Source of the DNA: Coriobacteriia bacterium
GTDB lineage: Bacteria > Actinomycetota > Coriobacteriia > Coriobacteriales > QAMH01
Length of the DNA stretch: 64,000 nucleotides
Direction: 5' to 3'
Assembly (NCBI GenBank): GCA_003149935.1
Contig: QAMH01000004.1
Span: 1 to 64,000, forward strand
A program made the position numbers and the translations under genes. The notes under the pieces are model-generated. The model was given only the letters and a program-made list of their open reading frames with translations. It did no database searches and had not been told where the DNA came from. This document shows, piece after piece, positions 50,485 to 59,059 of the stretch (its first letter is position 1; the number at the start of each line of letters is the position of its first letter).

Positions 50485-50618
50485 GCGTTTGTGGGATTGG
50501 GATGCTGGCTATCTGGCCATAGGGGCGCATTGTGTGGCAACCCGCTGTGGTACACTCTGCTCAAAATTCTGCGCTCGTGAGGATAATGGGGCAATGTCCC
50601 ATTTGTGAGGAGGAATCG

Positions 50619-51011
50619 ATGAAGGAATCACCGTCCATGGACCAGTGGCTCGCCGAGGCAAAGGCTGACGAGAGCGCACCGCGCTGCGGCATGTACCTGG
50701 CGCATAACGGCACGGTACGCGAGCTGCCCAAGAAGCTCGTGCGCGAGGGTGTCGATGACGGCACGAAGGTTACGGGCATGAACTTCAGCTATGATGCCGC
50801 TGCTGTGGATGCTGCCGTGAAGGAAGCACTTACGTGGCCGGGCATCGAGTACGTGCGCGTATGGCTCAACGAGGGTACGCTATCCGTGGGTGACGACATC
50901 ATGTATGTGCTCATCGGTGGCGACATTCGCCCCAACGTGATTGACGCGCTTCAGAATCTCGTGGGCAAGATCAAGAACGAGATGGTGCAGGAAGTCGAAA
51001 TCGCGGGCTAG
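50619..51011 (+). CDS. MoaE-like protein (divergent molybdopterin synthase large subunit)
   Basis: 130 aa after a strong AGGAGGAAT. CGMYLAHNGTVRE matches the MoaE GTVR strand, VTGMNFSYD its gLxYExY strand, and LSVGDDIMYVLIGGDIRPNVIDALQNLVGKIKNE its C-terminal half. The HR of the usual FHRxG and the C-terminal PIWKxE with a catalytic Lys are not conserved, though KIK remains. It may be a divergent MoaE serving the molybdoenzymes here, or a non-catalytic relative. No other moa/moe genes are nearby. Confidence 0.6.
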   Translation: MKESPSMDQWLAEAKADESAPRCGMYLAHNGTVRELPKKLVREGVDDGTKVTGMNFSYDAAAVDAAVKEALTWPGIEYVRVWLNEGTLSVGDDIMYVLIGGDIRPNVIDALQNLVGKIKNEMVQEVEIAG

Positions 51012-51107
51012 CTTGTGCGGGTGGTAGCCTCTGCCATGGCCACGTCTGCGCCGAACTCGTGCAGGTAACGGCTTTCTTCTGGGGCAATGTTTTTCTTGTG
51101 GCGAGAA

Positions 51108-51113
51108 TATAAT
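51108..51113 (+). promoter_or_regulatory. -10 box of the cold-shock gene
   Basis: TATAAT 114 bases ahead of the cold-shock ATG, followed by the palindrome ATTCTAGAAT (51115-51124) near the expected start point. The implied 5' leader of about 110 nt is typical of cspA genes. Confidence 0.5.
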
Positions 51114-51227
51114 TATTCTAGAATGTAGATAACGTGATTGGCACGTGTTTTAAGCGCTTGCTTGGGCTTGGCCGCCCGGTTTGCGTGTATTGGAGCTCCT
51201 AACGGAGCCAAACGAAAGGCGTTTCAA

Positions 51228-51431
51228 ATGGCTGAAGGTACGGTTAAGTGGTTCAATCCCGACAAGGGCTACGGCTTCATCTCTCGTGAGGATGGCGACG
51301 ATCTGTTCGTGCATTTCTCCGAGATTCAGATGGACGGCTTCAAGACTCTTGACGAGGGCGACAAAGTCAACTTCGAGGTGACGACGGGCCAGAACGGCAA
51401 GCTGCAGGCGAGCAACGTCACCAAGGCTTAA
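51228..51431 (+). CDS. csp: Cold-shock protein, CspA family
   Basis: 67 aa. GTVKWFNPDKGYGFISRED (RNP1 KGYGFI) and DLFVHFSEI (RNP2 LFVHF). The start is MAEGTVKWF; the frame extends upstream into the leader. Single-stranded nucleic acid binding chaperone. Confidence 0.97.
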   Translation: MAEGTVKWFNPDKGYGFISREDGDDLFVHFSEIQMDGFKTLDEGDKVNFEVTTGQNGKLQASNVTKA

Positions 51432-51454
51432 GTTCTCGATTCATACTGACGCCT

Positions 51455-51484
51455 AAAGGGCTCCGCGCAAGCGGGGCCCTTTTC
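51455..51484 (+). terminator. Intrinsic terminator of the cold-shock gene
   Basis: AAGGGCTCCGC and GCGGGGCCCTT with a GCAA tetraloop, then TT. Confidence 0.85.
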
Positions 51485-51702
51485 GTTTAGCGGGGAGGGA
51501 GCGCACCCGATGGGGGATATCTGTCTCGGTTGCATGCGCGCTGGCAAGGATGCGCTCTTCTGGTACATAAATGGCAAGTAGGCGTACCAATGGCCGCTTA
51601 ACTTGCCAAAAGCGACGTATTTGCGTGCCGTATCTCGCGAAACATGCCAGGTGAAGTCGCCGCTGGTTTTAGACAAGCAGGGCTTGCCTGTTCGCTCTCA
51701 TG

Positions 51703-52344
51703 CTATTTCTGGGTACGAACGCCCTCGGCGGCCATGCAAAGCAACGCCACGTGGCGGATGTGCTTCTCCTGGTCACGTTGCATCTTGGCGGCTTCGCGCT
51801 GTGCCTGTGCTTCGGCGATGGAAAAGCGACAACCGCAGTAGTTCTGGCGGTACATGCCCTTCTCTCGGCTGATCCGTGTTGCCTCTTGGTAGCGGTCGCG
51901 GAAGTCACGCGCATCGACGTTGAGTCCGTGACGTGCAGCCGCCGCCTCGAGCTCCTCGAGGATGACGTCCGTCAGTTGGTACGGGCTGATGGTGAGCGTC
52001 GTTGAGATCGTGTCGAAGCCTCGCTTTTTGGCCTCGCGAGCCGTCTCCTCGAAGCGCAGTCGGTAGCAGGCACGGCAGCGAGCTTCGCGGTCGGTGCCGT
52101 ATACGGCGACCTCGCGCTCCCAGGCGCTCGGATCGTAATCACCCTCGATGAGCTCGATATCCTGCGGATCGCATACATGCTCTCTGAGCGTGGAGAGACG
52201 GTGTTCGTATTCCTCGGGTGGAAAGATGTTCGAGTTGGCGTAGTGGATTGAGAACTCGACGTCTTCTTGCGCGAAAATGCGGGTAGGCTCAAGCGAACAC
52301 GGCCCGCAGCAGGCGTGCAGAAGCATGCGTGTGCCGCTAGACAT
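51703..52344 (-). CDS. queH: Epoxyqueuosine reductase QueH
   Basis: 213 aa. HACCGPCSLEP at the start and CRACYRLRFEETA, then MYRQNYCGCRFS near the end, give the Cys pairs of QueH (former DUF208), the non-cobalamin epoxyqueuosine reductase. It acts in the last step of queuosine formation in tRNA; queA and tgt lie at 59-61 kb. Its start overlaps the upstream gene by 8 bases. Confidence 0.92.
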   Translation of the reverse strand: MSSGTRMLLHACCGPCSLEPTRIFAQEDVEFSIHYANSNIFPPEEYEHRLSTLREHVCDPQDIELIEGDYDPSAWEREVAVYGTDREARCRACYRLRFEETAREAKKRGFDTISTTLTISPYQLTDVILEELEAAAARHGLNVDARDFRDRYQEATRISREKGMYRQNYCGCRFSIAEAQAQREAAKMQRDQEKHIRHVALLCMAAEGVRTQK

Positions 52345-52756
52345 TGACGATGTCCTTGAGCATGGACTTGGCCTGGGATTCCGATATCTCGCCCGCCTGG
52401 TACATGGCGGCGATGTCCTGGATCTCGTCCTTGTTGCCGATGTTCTTGGCGACGAAACCGCTTACGGCAGCGGGGTCATCGGTGTTGACGCCGAGCTGGT
52501 CGGCGATGTCGATGACGGTTGCCGCCTGGCTCGTCGAGAGGCCGAAGTCCTGCGTGAGCATGCCGACGGTGCTCGTCGAGCCCGCTGGTGTGCTCACGCC
52601 CGTGACATGCGCTAGCGTCGAAAGCCCACGCTCGAGTTTGTCGATGGGGCCAGTGTTGCCGCTCACGGCGCTGTAGACGAAGAACGCGGAAAACGCGATG
52701 CAAATGACCGAGATGATGACGAATATCCCCTTGAGGATGTTCCCGAGGACCTTCAC
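52337..52756 (-). CDS. Small membrane-anchored protein of unknown function (139 aa)
   Basis: GTG start at 52756 after TTGGAG. One N-terminal helix (about residues 5-27, GIFVIISVICIAFSAFFVYSAV), then a helical soluble part with Asp/Ala-rich repeats (ATVIDIADQLGVNTDDPAAVSGFVAKNIGNKDEIQDIAAMY) that look like small EF-hand-like or DUF-type helical units. Overlaps queH. Not recognised. Confidence 0.6.
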   Translation of the reverse strand: MKVLGNILKGIFVIISVICIAFSAFFVYSAVSGNTGPIDKLERGLSTLAHVTGVSTPAGSTSTVGMLTQDFGLSTSQAATVIDIADQLGVNTDDPAAVSGFVAKNIGNKDEIQDIAAMYQAGEISESQAKSMLKDIVNV

Positions 52757-52890
52757 GTGTAACTCCAAACCAATGTGTGGGATTTCAAAGCATGCTAGTA
52801 CAACTAGATGGGCCACATGTCAGATTGACCAATTCTGCGGCGAACGACCCCAAAATCAACACAATCGCGAAAGGACGTCGGGAGCGACCG

Positions 52891-53490
52891 CTATAGGCTG
52901 AAGAGACGAGAGATGGTGTCATCAGCCGGCTCGTTCAGCAAGTTGTAAAGCCTTCGTGGAACGGCGTCGTCAAGATACCTGCATAGGGTCTCTATGCTGT
53001 ACGGCATGTTTCCGACGAACCAGTGCGTGACACCGCCGACTTCGGCATCTGCCAATGCCACGATCTGGAATTCCAGCTCCGGATCGAGCTTTTCATGCTT
53101 GTAGTCGACGATGGTCTCGCGCAGCGTCTGGATACGTCGGCGCTTGGCGTGTTCGAAGAGCGATTGATAACCCTCCATGCCGAAACCCCATCGATAGAGC
53201 GTGTCATGCTCGGCAAATGCGGTCGTGTTGAGGAAGTTTGCTTGGAACCAGTTGAGGGTGCGCCCCGTCTGGAAGAGGAAATGCTCGGCGATGGCGCCGT
53301 AGTGCCACTGGCATATGTCCCATTTGTCCTTGAAATGGTAGTAGAAAGTGGCGCGCGATATGCTCGCTTCGTTGCAGATCTGGGTCACGGAAATCTCGTC
53401 GAAGGGCTTCTCCTTCAGCAGCTTCTCAAAGGCGTTCACAACGGCGAGTCGAGTTTCGTTCAGATTGAACCCAAAGACCTCATTCATCAT
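52891..53490 (-). CDS. TetR/AcrR-family transcriptional regulator
   Basis: 199 aa from MMNEVFGFN after GAGGGGG. HTH ISVTQICNEASISRATFYYHFKDKWDI. Its C-terminal domain differs from the regulator at 4299. Divergent from the molybdoenzyme operon starting at 53833. A 20-bp inverted repeat (53554-53573) upstream of its start is a likely operator for both directions. Confidence 0.85.
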   Translation of the reverse strand: MMNEVFGFNLNETRLAVVNAFEKLLKEKPFDEISVTQICNEASISRATFYYHFKDKWDICQWHYGAIAEHFLFQTGRTLNWFQANFLNTTAFAEHDTLYRWGFGMEGYQSLFEHAKRRRIQTLRETIVDYKHEKLDPELEFQIVALADAEVGGVTHWFVGNMPYSIETLCRYLDDAVPRRLYNLLNEPADDTISRLFSL

Positions 53491-53553
53491 AGCCCCCTCT
53501 TCGAATTCCCCCTCTTTAATGTACTCGCCTTTATTGCCTTTTTGTGACGTTTG

Positions 53554-53573
53554 GACAAAAGAGCAGTTTTGTC
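53554..53573. promoter_or_regulatory. Inverted repeat, candidate TetR operator
   Basis: GACAAAA and TTTTGTC, 7-bp arms 6 bp apart, in the divergent region between the TetR gene and the molybdoenzyme operon. Confidence 0.5.
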
Positions 53574-53764
53574 TGATTGCTCCTGACATATGGATGGAAG
53601 TGACAAATACGCTCCGAGGAGGCGCATACGCCGACGCGTCATCCTGACAGCATGCAAGAGCTGTAAGTTGGTTTCAGGCGCTGCGGCGACATTGAGAGTT
53701 CCATGTGAAAACCGCGCTTCCTAATCTCTCAATTAGAGAACTCTGACTTTTTTGTTGGGGTCAG

Positions 53765-53810
53765 GCAGTTCCAATGAACTGCTTCTGGAGCATGGCAAGA
53801 CATTGCCATG
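53765..53810 (+). other. Two consecutive hairpins in the leader of the third molybdoenzyme gene
   Basis: GCAGTTC-CAAT-GAACTGC (53765-53782) and CATGGCAA-GACA-TTGCCATG (53791-53810), each with a tetraloop. The ribosome-binding site AAGGAGAGAGGAG follows directly. They may stabilise the message or control translation. Confidence 0.6.
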
Positions 53811-53832
53811 CAAGGAGAGAGGAGTGAGGATT

Positions 53833-56268
53833 ATGGCAGAACATGGAGTGGAGGGCTACAACAACAGTGGCGTGTCGACGCAGCTCGTCGGCGACTACGT
53901 TGAAGTCCCGCACAAGCACCCCTGGCGTTACGAGGAGGACGGCTTGACCGTCACCCGCGGTAGCGCATGGTCGGGCCCGGGCTGCCACGATGGCTGTGGT
54001 GTCCTGCTGTACACGGACAAGGACGGCAAGTTCGTCAAGTGCGAGGGCGACCCCGAGAACCCCTACAACCGCGGACGCCTGTGCGTGCGTTGCCTGGACG
54101 TTCCCGAGGTGACCTACCACAAGGATCGCCTCCTGTATCCGATGAAGCGCGATCCCAAGGACCGTGGCAAGGACAAGTGGGAGCGCATCAGTTGGGAAGA
54201 GGCCATCGACCTGGTGGCGACGACCTTCCTCGATATCAAGGAGAAGTACGGCGCCGAGTCCGTCGTCTTCGGCCAGGGTACCGGTCGTGATATCGCCGCC
54301 TACATCACGCGTCTGTGCTGGTCGTTCGGCTCGCCCAACTACGTGCTGTTCCTGTCGGGCTGCGCCTGCTACCTGCCGCGCGTCGCCGGCATGGCTGCCA
54401 CGGCCGGCTCGTTCTGGGTTGCCGACTGCTCGCAGCAGTTCGCCGATCGCTACGACAATCCCGAATACAAGGTCCCTGAGACGATGTTCATCTGGGGCAA
54501 CTATCCCCTGCGCGCGAATTCCGATGGTTTTTACGGCCACTGGGTTGTCGACCTCATGAAGCGCGGTATGGAAGTCGTCATGATCGACCCCAAGGTCACC
54601 TGGCTGTCGTCCCATGCCAAGATTCACCTTCCCATCCGTCCCGGCACCGACGCGGCGCTCGCCTTGGGCTTCCTTAACATCATCATCAACGAGGACCTCT
54701 ACGATCATGACTTCGTCGACCGTTGGACCTACGGCTTTGACGAGCTCGCAGAGCGCGTGCAGGAATACACGCCGTCCCGGGTCGCGGATATCACCTGGAT
54801 TCCCGAGGAGAAGATCGTCGCGGCTGCCCGTCTTCTGGCCAACAGCAAGCCCGCCACCATGCAGTGGGGCGTCGCGGTCGACATGACCAAGGAGGCCCTG
54901 CCGGCTTCCCAGGCAATCGCCGCATGCTTCCAGATCACGGGTAACGTCGACGTGCCTGGCGGCATCATCGCTCCACCCGAGATTCTCAACTACGCCGGCG
55001 GCTGGGGTCGCGAGCTTTGCCCCGAAGAGACGTGGAAGAAGCGCATCGGTCTGGACATGTATCCACTGCTCAACTTCGGTTTCCAGATCGCCCAGCCCGA
55101 CGAGCTGCGCCACACCATGGTGACCGGCGAGCCTTACAAGATCCATGCCACGTGGCTGCAGCAGAACAACACGCTGTCCTGCATGTCCGCCGACCCGCAG
55201 GAGACCTACGCCGGTCTCATGAACTGCGATTTCAACGTGTCGGTCGACCTGTTCATGACGCCGACCATCATGGCGACGTCCGACGTGGTGCTCCCAGCGG
55301 CGACCTTCCCCGAGCGCGACGGTATCCGCGTCGGTGACGGCGTGCAGCGCGGCGAGGTCATCAACAAGGTGTGCCAGGTGGGCGAGTGCAAGTCCGACAT
55401 GGAGATCAACCTTCTGCTCGGCAAGCGCTTCAACCCGGAGGCATGGCCCTGGGAAAACGTCGACGAGATGTTCAGCGCCATGCTCGAGGCGCAGACGCCC
55501 TACAGCTTCCAGGACGTTCGGGAGAAAGGCCCCATCTACTTGCCGTTCAGCTACAAGCGTTACGAGACGGGCCGCCTGCGCGCCGACGGACAGCCGGGCT
55601 TTGGCACGCCGACGGGACGCATCGAGCTGTGGTCGACGTTCTACAATAGCGCCGGCATGGACCCGTTGCCCTACTTCGAGGAGCCGGTGCCAGGTCCCAA
55701 CTCCACGCCCGAGCTGCTCGACGAGTATCCGCTGGTACTTACCACCGGCGCCCGTCCCTGGTCGCTGTTCCATTCGGAGCATCGTCAGGTCAAGCGCATG
55801 CGCAACCTCAAGAAGGAAGCCAACGTCTACATGAACCCCAAGACGGCGGAAGAGTACGGTTTGGTCGATGGCGACTGGGTCTGGATCGAGAACGTGTACG
55901 GCCGCTGCAAGTCAAAGGTCGTCGTCACGAACATCTACACCAACCCCAAGGTCATTGCCTGCGACCATGCCTGGTGGCATCCGGAAGGCGACCCCGAGAA
56001 GCTCTATGACACGCATGACCTCAACGTCAATAACCTGCTTCCGGGCATTCCCGGCAAGGCCGGATTCGGTTCCAACTACAAGACCACGCTGGTCAAGCTC
56101 TACAAGGTGACGCCGGAAGACGACACCAACGGGGCCTTCCTGACCGGCGAGGAAGGCGAGCATTCGCAGGCTCTCGACGGTAAGGGTGTCGAGGCGATCC
56201 AGGACTTGGTCGATCAGCGCAACGCCCTGGTCGCCAAGCGTGATGCCGCCAAGGCCGAAGCGGAATAG
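53833..56268 (+). CDS. Molybdopterin oxidoreductase with N-terminal 4Fe-4S site (catechol dehydroxylase-like)
   Basis: 811 aa. Unlike the AthL-like pair it has an N-terminal Cys motif, but altered: C51-x3-C55...C84-x2-C87. The first Cys of the usual CxxCxxxC is Gly48, so Cys87 may be the fourth ligand. C179 in SGCACYLPRVAG aligns with the Sec/Cys Mo ligand of formate dehydrogenases. MGD-binding C-terminal domain follows LVLTTGARPW. No Tat signal, so cytosolic. Small Fe-S subunit and MFS gene downstream, TetR divergent: the layout of Eggerthella/Gordonibacter catechol dehydroxylase loci. A hydroxyaromatic substrate is inferred; another reductase role is possible. Confidence 0.82.
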   Translation: MAEHGVEGYNNSGVSTQLVGDYVEVPHKHPWRYEEDGLTVTRGSAWSGPGCHDGCGVLLYTDKDGKFVKCEGDPENPYNRGRLCVRCLDVPEVTYHKDRLLYPMKRDPKDRGKDKWERISWEEAIDLVATTFLDIKEKYGAESVVFGQGTGRDIAAYITRLCWSFGSPNYVLFLSGCACYLPRVAGMAATAGSFWVADCSQQFADRYDNPEYKVPETMFIWGNYPLRANSDGFYGHWVVDLMKRGMEVVMIDPKVTWLSSHAKIHLPIRPGTDAALALGFLNIIINEDLYDHDFVDRWTYGFDELAERVQEYTPSRVADITWIPEEKIVAAARLLANSKPATMQWGVAVDMTKEALPASQAIAACFQITGNVDVPGGIIAPPEILNYAGGWGRELCPEETWKKRIGLDMYPLLNFGFQIAQPDELRHTMVTGEPYKIHATWLQQNNTLSCMSADPQETYAGLMNCDFNVSVDLFMTPTIMATSDVVLPAATFPERDGIRVGDGVQRGEVINKVCQVGECKSDMEINLLLGKRFNPEAWPWENVDEMFSAMLEAQTPYSFQDVREKGPIYLPFSYKRYETGRLRADGQPGFGTPTGRIELWSTFYNSAGMDPLPYFEEPVPGPNSTPELLDEYPLVLTTGARPWSLFHSEHRQVKRMRNLKKEANVYMNPKTAEEYGLVDGDWVWIENVYGRCKSKVVVTNIYTNPKVIACDHAWWHPEGDPEKLYDTHDLNVNNLLPGIPGKAGFGSNYKTTLVKLYKVTPEDDTNGAFLTGEEGEHSQALDGKGVEAIQDLVDQRNALVAKRDAAKAEAE

Positions 56269-56346
56269 CCGCAACGAGATCAAGACGAACCACGGGGCGC
56301 GAACCGAGGCGTCGGCCTGCGCCCCGTACGAGAAGAGAGGTGCGCT

Positions 56347-56724
56347 ATGCAAACTCCAGCTGAGCTCAACGCCCGAACGAGGGCGAAGTACGGAATGCTC
56401 ATCGATTACCAGTGGTGCACGGGTTGCCACTCCTGCGAGATCGCTTGCCAGATGGAGCACGGCTTGCCCGTAGGACAGACTGGCATCATGGTCCACGACA
56501 TGGGCCACTGGCCCCTCGAGGAGGGTGGCGATGACTGGCAGTTTGGCTATCTTGCCGCCCCCAACTCCGTGTGCGACACCTGCGCACACAGGCGCTCCCT
56601 GGGCAAACCGCCCACCTGCGTGCAGCATTGCCAGGCGCAGTGCATCGAATTCGGCCCCATCGATGAGATGGCCGAGAAAGCCAAGGAGCACAAGGACTAC
56701 GTCCTGTTTGCCCTCGGTAAGTAA
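56347..56724 (+). CDS. Small 4Fe-4S ferredoxin subunit of the third molybdoenzyme
   Basis: 125 aa. CTGCHSCEIACQMEHG at residues 24-34 and CDTCAHRRSLGKPPTCVQHCQAQC further on. The spacing fits one cluster plus a second with C-x2-C...C-x3-C; the canonical third and fourth sites are missing, so one or two clusters are likely. RBS GAGAGG. Electron transfer subunit for the upstream enzyme. Confidence 0.82.
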   Translation: MQTPAELNARTRAKYGMLIDYQWCTGCHSCEIACQMEHGLPVGQTGIMVHDMGHWPLEEGGDDWQFGYLAAPNSVCDTCAHRRSLGKPPTCVQHCQAQCIEFGPIDEMAEKAKEHKDYVLFALGK

Positions 56725-56734
56725 GTACGAAATG

Positions 56735-56764
56735 CCTCCGGCGTCTTGGGTGGGACGCCGGAGG
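56735..56764 (+). other. Intercistronic hairpin between Fe-S subunit and MFS gene
   Basis: An 11-bp stem (56735-56745/56754-56764, core CTCCGGCGTC/GACGCCGGAG) with an 8-nt loop and no T-tract. Probably sets mRNA decay or partial termination, lowering transporter expression relative to the enzyme. Confidence 0.5.
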
Positions 56765-56804
56765 GCACCCAATCATGGAAACAACTGGTCTTATGGGAGG
56801 GATA

Positions 56805-58109
56805 ATGTCAATCGTGAAATATGGTGTTCTGGATAGGCAGACCACCAATACGGAGCGCTGGCTCGCCTTTGCCGCGCTTTTTCTGTTCGGCTTCACGGCC
56901 TCATGCAACCTCTTCAAGGCATCTCCGATTATGCCCGTGCTAGGTTCCGCCCTGGGAATCGATGCCGCCATGATCGGACTCATCATGACCTTCTATTCGA
57001 TTGCCGCCGTCATCTTCGCGCCCATTGGCGCGCTTGTCATGCGCAAGGTCGGTGTCAAATTCATGGTCGTGGCATCCTGCATCATCATGATCATCGGTAC
57101 CCTCATTAGCTGGCTAGCCGGTGATAACGCTGCCATTTTCTTTACTGGACGTGCTATTGAGGGCGTTGCCTATGGCCTAATTTGCGTTTGTGGTCCCAAT
57201 ATCTTGCCGAGGCTCTTCCCACGCAAGCAGATGGGTATGGCCGTTGGCATCTGGTCACAGTGGATTCCCTGCGGAACCATCATCGCGTTCTTTACGGCTC
57301 CGGTTATATTCGATGCGACTGGCGCATGGCAGAATATCTGGCTCGCGACGTTGATCCTAGAGGTTATCGCTCTCATCGGGCTTGTCGTGTTCGTGAAGAT
57401 GCCCGCGAAGAACGAGAACACGATTGTTGCGGGCAATGCCGATGTCGAGGCGAAGCACGGCAAGCAATTCCCGGCTTCGGGCTTTGTCGTCTGCGGTATC
57501 TTCCTCATCTGGGTATACGTCTACGTCGTCAATATTAACGGCATGTATCCGACCTTCCTGATGGAGGAGAAAGGCATGAGCATGTTCGACGCCTCCATGC
57601 TGCCGAACTGGCTTGCCATCATCACCATTCCATTGGGAATCGTCGCAGGTGTCATATCCGACAAGTTCCCCATTCGCAAGAAGTCCCTTGTGGTCTTCTA
57701 TATCATCGGCGCCCTGATTTTCTTCTTCCTGGCCTTCACGCCGGGCAAGGACGCCTCCAGTGCATGGGCCTTCTGCATCATCATGGGCATCTGCGCCTCG
57801 TTCATCCCAACCTACACTCGAGGCATTACGCCGCTGCTTTGCACGGACTCGATGAAATGCGACATGGCCCTGATGGTCATGGCGCTCGTTACTGGTATTG
57901 CACAGTGTCTTGCGTTCCTCGCTTCCACGAGCGTCGCCGTGCTCGGTTGGTTTGCCAATTCGCAGTTCATTTGTGCTCCGCTCATGCTCATCGCCGCTAT
58001 CGTCGTCCTCATCTTCGTCAAAGACGATAAAGCCGTCGTCGAGATTCGTGAGCTCGAAGAAGCCGAAGCTCTTGCTGAGAAGAAGTGCGATACAAGCAAT
58101 GCCGAATAA
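56805..58109 (+). CDS. MFS transporter of the molybdoenzyme operon
   Basis: 434 aa, 12 helices, from MSIVKYGVLD after GGGAGGGA. GALVMRKVGVKFMVVASCI is the loop after TM2. NILPRLFPRKQMGMAVGIWSQW and the second half's SDKFPIRKKSLVVFYII are typical of nitrate/cyanate-type MFS. Probably imports the aromatic substrate or exports its product. Long charged C-terminal tail. Confidence 0.85.
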   Translation: MSIVKYGVLDRQTTNTERWLAFAALFLFGFTASCNLFKASPIMPVLGSALGIDAAMIGLIMTFYSIAAVIFAPIGALVMRKVGVKFMVVASCIIMIIGTLISWLAGDNAAIFFTGRAIEGVAYGLICVCGPNILPRLFPRKQMGMAVGIWSQWIPCGTIIAFFTAPVIFDATGAWQNIWLATLILEVIALIGLVVFVKMPAKNENTIVAGNADVEAKHGKQFPASGFVVCGIFLIWVYVYVVNINGMYPTFLMEEKGMSMFDASMLPNWLAIITIPLGIVAGVISDKFPIRKKSLVVFYIIGALIFFFLAFTPGKDASSAWAFCIIMGICASFIPTYTRGITPLLCTDSMKCDMALMVMALVTGIAQCLAFLASTSVAVLGWFANSQFICAPLMLIAAIVVLIFVKDDKAVVEIRELEEAEALAEKKCDTSNAE

Positions 58110-58259
58110 GTTGTAGTCCCTTTCCTCATGATGTCGGGCGTGTTCCCTCCTCTGGCAATGGCGCGCCCGGCATCACCTTTGCGGACTTCGAGGAACTTCG
58201 CGGCCCGAGGGCTTGATGCCCCCGGGTCGCTTGTCTCTTACGGGAAACGAGGAGAAACC

Positions 58260-58472
58260 ATGTCTTGCGGATACGCTTGCGTCGGGTGCGGAAAATGCAC
58301 GGGAACGCCTAAGCCCATGCTCGTAATGGGAACATGCCCCGCTTGTGGGCATCGGAACGCCAGCGATGCGATGCACTGCGACGAATGCGGGCGTCCACTG
58401 CCCCCAAGGCCCGGCATGGCCACTGCCAAACCGGTAGGTGCGGAAGACGGAGGCGGGAGTGGCTCCCGCTAG
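58260..58472 (+). CDS. Small zinc-ribbon protein (70 aa)
   Basis: Cys-rich: CGYACVGCGKCTG, then CPACGHRNASDAMHCDECGRPLPP, a double-C zinc ribbon. Disordered Gly/Ser tail. RBS GAGGAG. A stem at 58205-58227 (CCCGAGGGC...GCCCCCGGG) precedes it. Function unknown; possibly a nucleic-acid or protein-binding adaptor. Confidence 0.7.
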   Translation: MSCGYACVGCGKCTGTPKPMLVMGTCPACGHRNASDAMHCDECGRPLPPRPGMATAKPVGAEDGGGSGSR

Positions 58473-58552
58473 TTGTGTGAGCTGAATGCCCGGCTGCGAG
58501 ACGGTGTCATACGTGCCATACTGACGCACGACGCTACGGACGGAGACCTTTC

Positions 58553-58924
58553 ATGATTACGATATCGAGCATATTCGAGATGTTGTTTCTCATAGGCTTC
58601 GGGCTCTCCTGGCCCATGAATATCGTCAAGGACATTCGCGGGAAGACCTCCAAGGGAAAGAGCCTTATGTTCCTGGTCTTCGCGCTCTTTGCCTATGCCT
58701 GCGGAATCCTCTCGAAGCTCACCGCCGAGACCATCTCCTTCGTCCTAATCTTCTACATCATCAACGCCGTGATGGTTGTAATCGACACCGTCTTCTGGTT
58801 TGTGAATCACAAGCGCGATCTCATGTACGATGCCGAAGGGCAGGTATGCATCGAGGTCGTGGAGGAGATAACGTGCCCCTACGGATACGAGTGCGAAAGG
58901 CTCATCGTCGCGAGTGGCAAATAG
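58553..58924 (+). CDS. SemiSWEET / PQ-loop-like membrane protein (123 aa)
   Basis: Three helices (about 5-25, 38-56, 62-84). GFGLSWPMNIVKDIRGKTSKGKS holds the Trp-Pro and the basic-Gly-Lys-Ser segment of PQ-loop proteins. A soluble C-terminus (MYDAEGQVCIEVVEEITCPYG) extends beyond the usual 85-90 residues. SemiSWEETs dimerise to move small sugars; substrate here unknown. Confidence 0.65.
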   Translation: MITISSIFEMLFLIGFGLSWPMNIVKDIRGKTSKGKSLMFLVFALFAYACGILSKLTAETISFVLIFYIINAVMVVIDTVFWFVNHKRDLMYDAEGQVCIEVVEEITCPYGYECERLIVASGK

Positions 58925-59014
58925 GCTGTGGGAACGGTCGGCGTGGTAGTATAGCTATCTGGACACGACGAACGTTACGCTCGCCTTGCCCGTCACGTAT
59001 TGGTAGAAGCAATT

Positions 59015-59047
59015 AATGAGACAGTTACTCTGAGCAACTGTCTCATT
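59015..59047. repeat. AATGAGACAGTT inverted repeat upstream of queA
   Basis: Arms 59015-59026 and 59036-59047 are perfect, 9-nt loop, followed by TTG. It shares AATGAGACAG with the elements at 27561 and 38126. It may serve as a terminator for the previous gene. The queA RBS begins three bases later. Confidence 0.65.
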
Positions 59048-59059
59048 TTGAGGGTGTCG

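Noticed and set aside
50282..50608. 108-codon frame over the structured RNA
   Set aside because: No RBS, poor composition, crosses an intrinsic terminator; the RNA structure explains the region better.
53701..53832. Molybdenum cofactor riboswitch
   Set aside because: Only two short hairpins are present; the multi-stem Moco aptamer of about 140 nt cannot be drawn.
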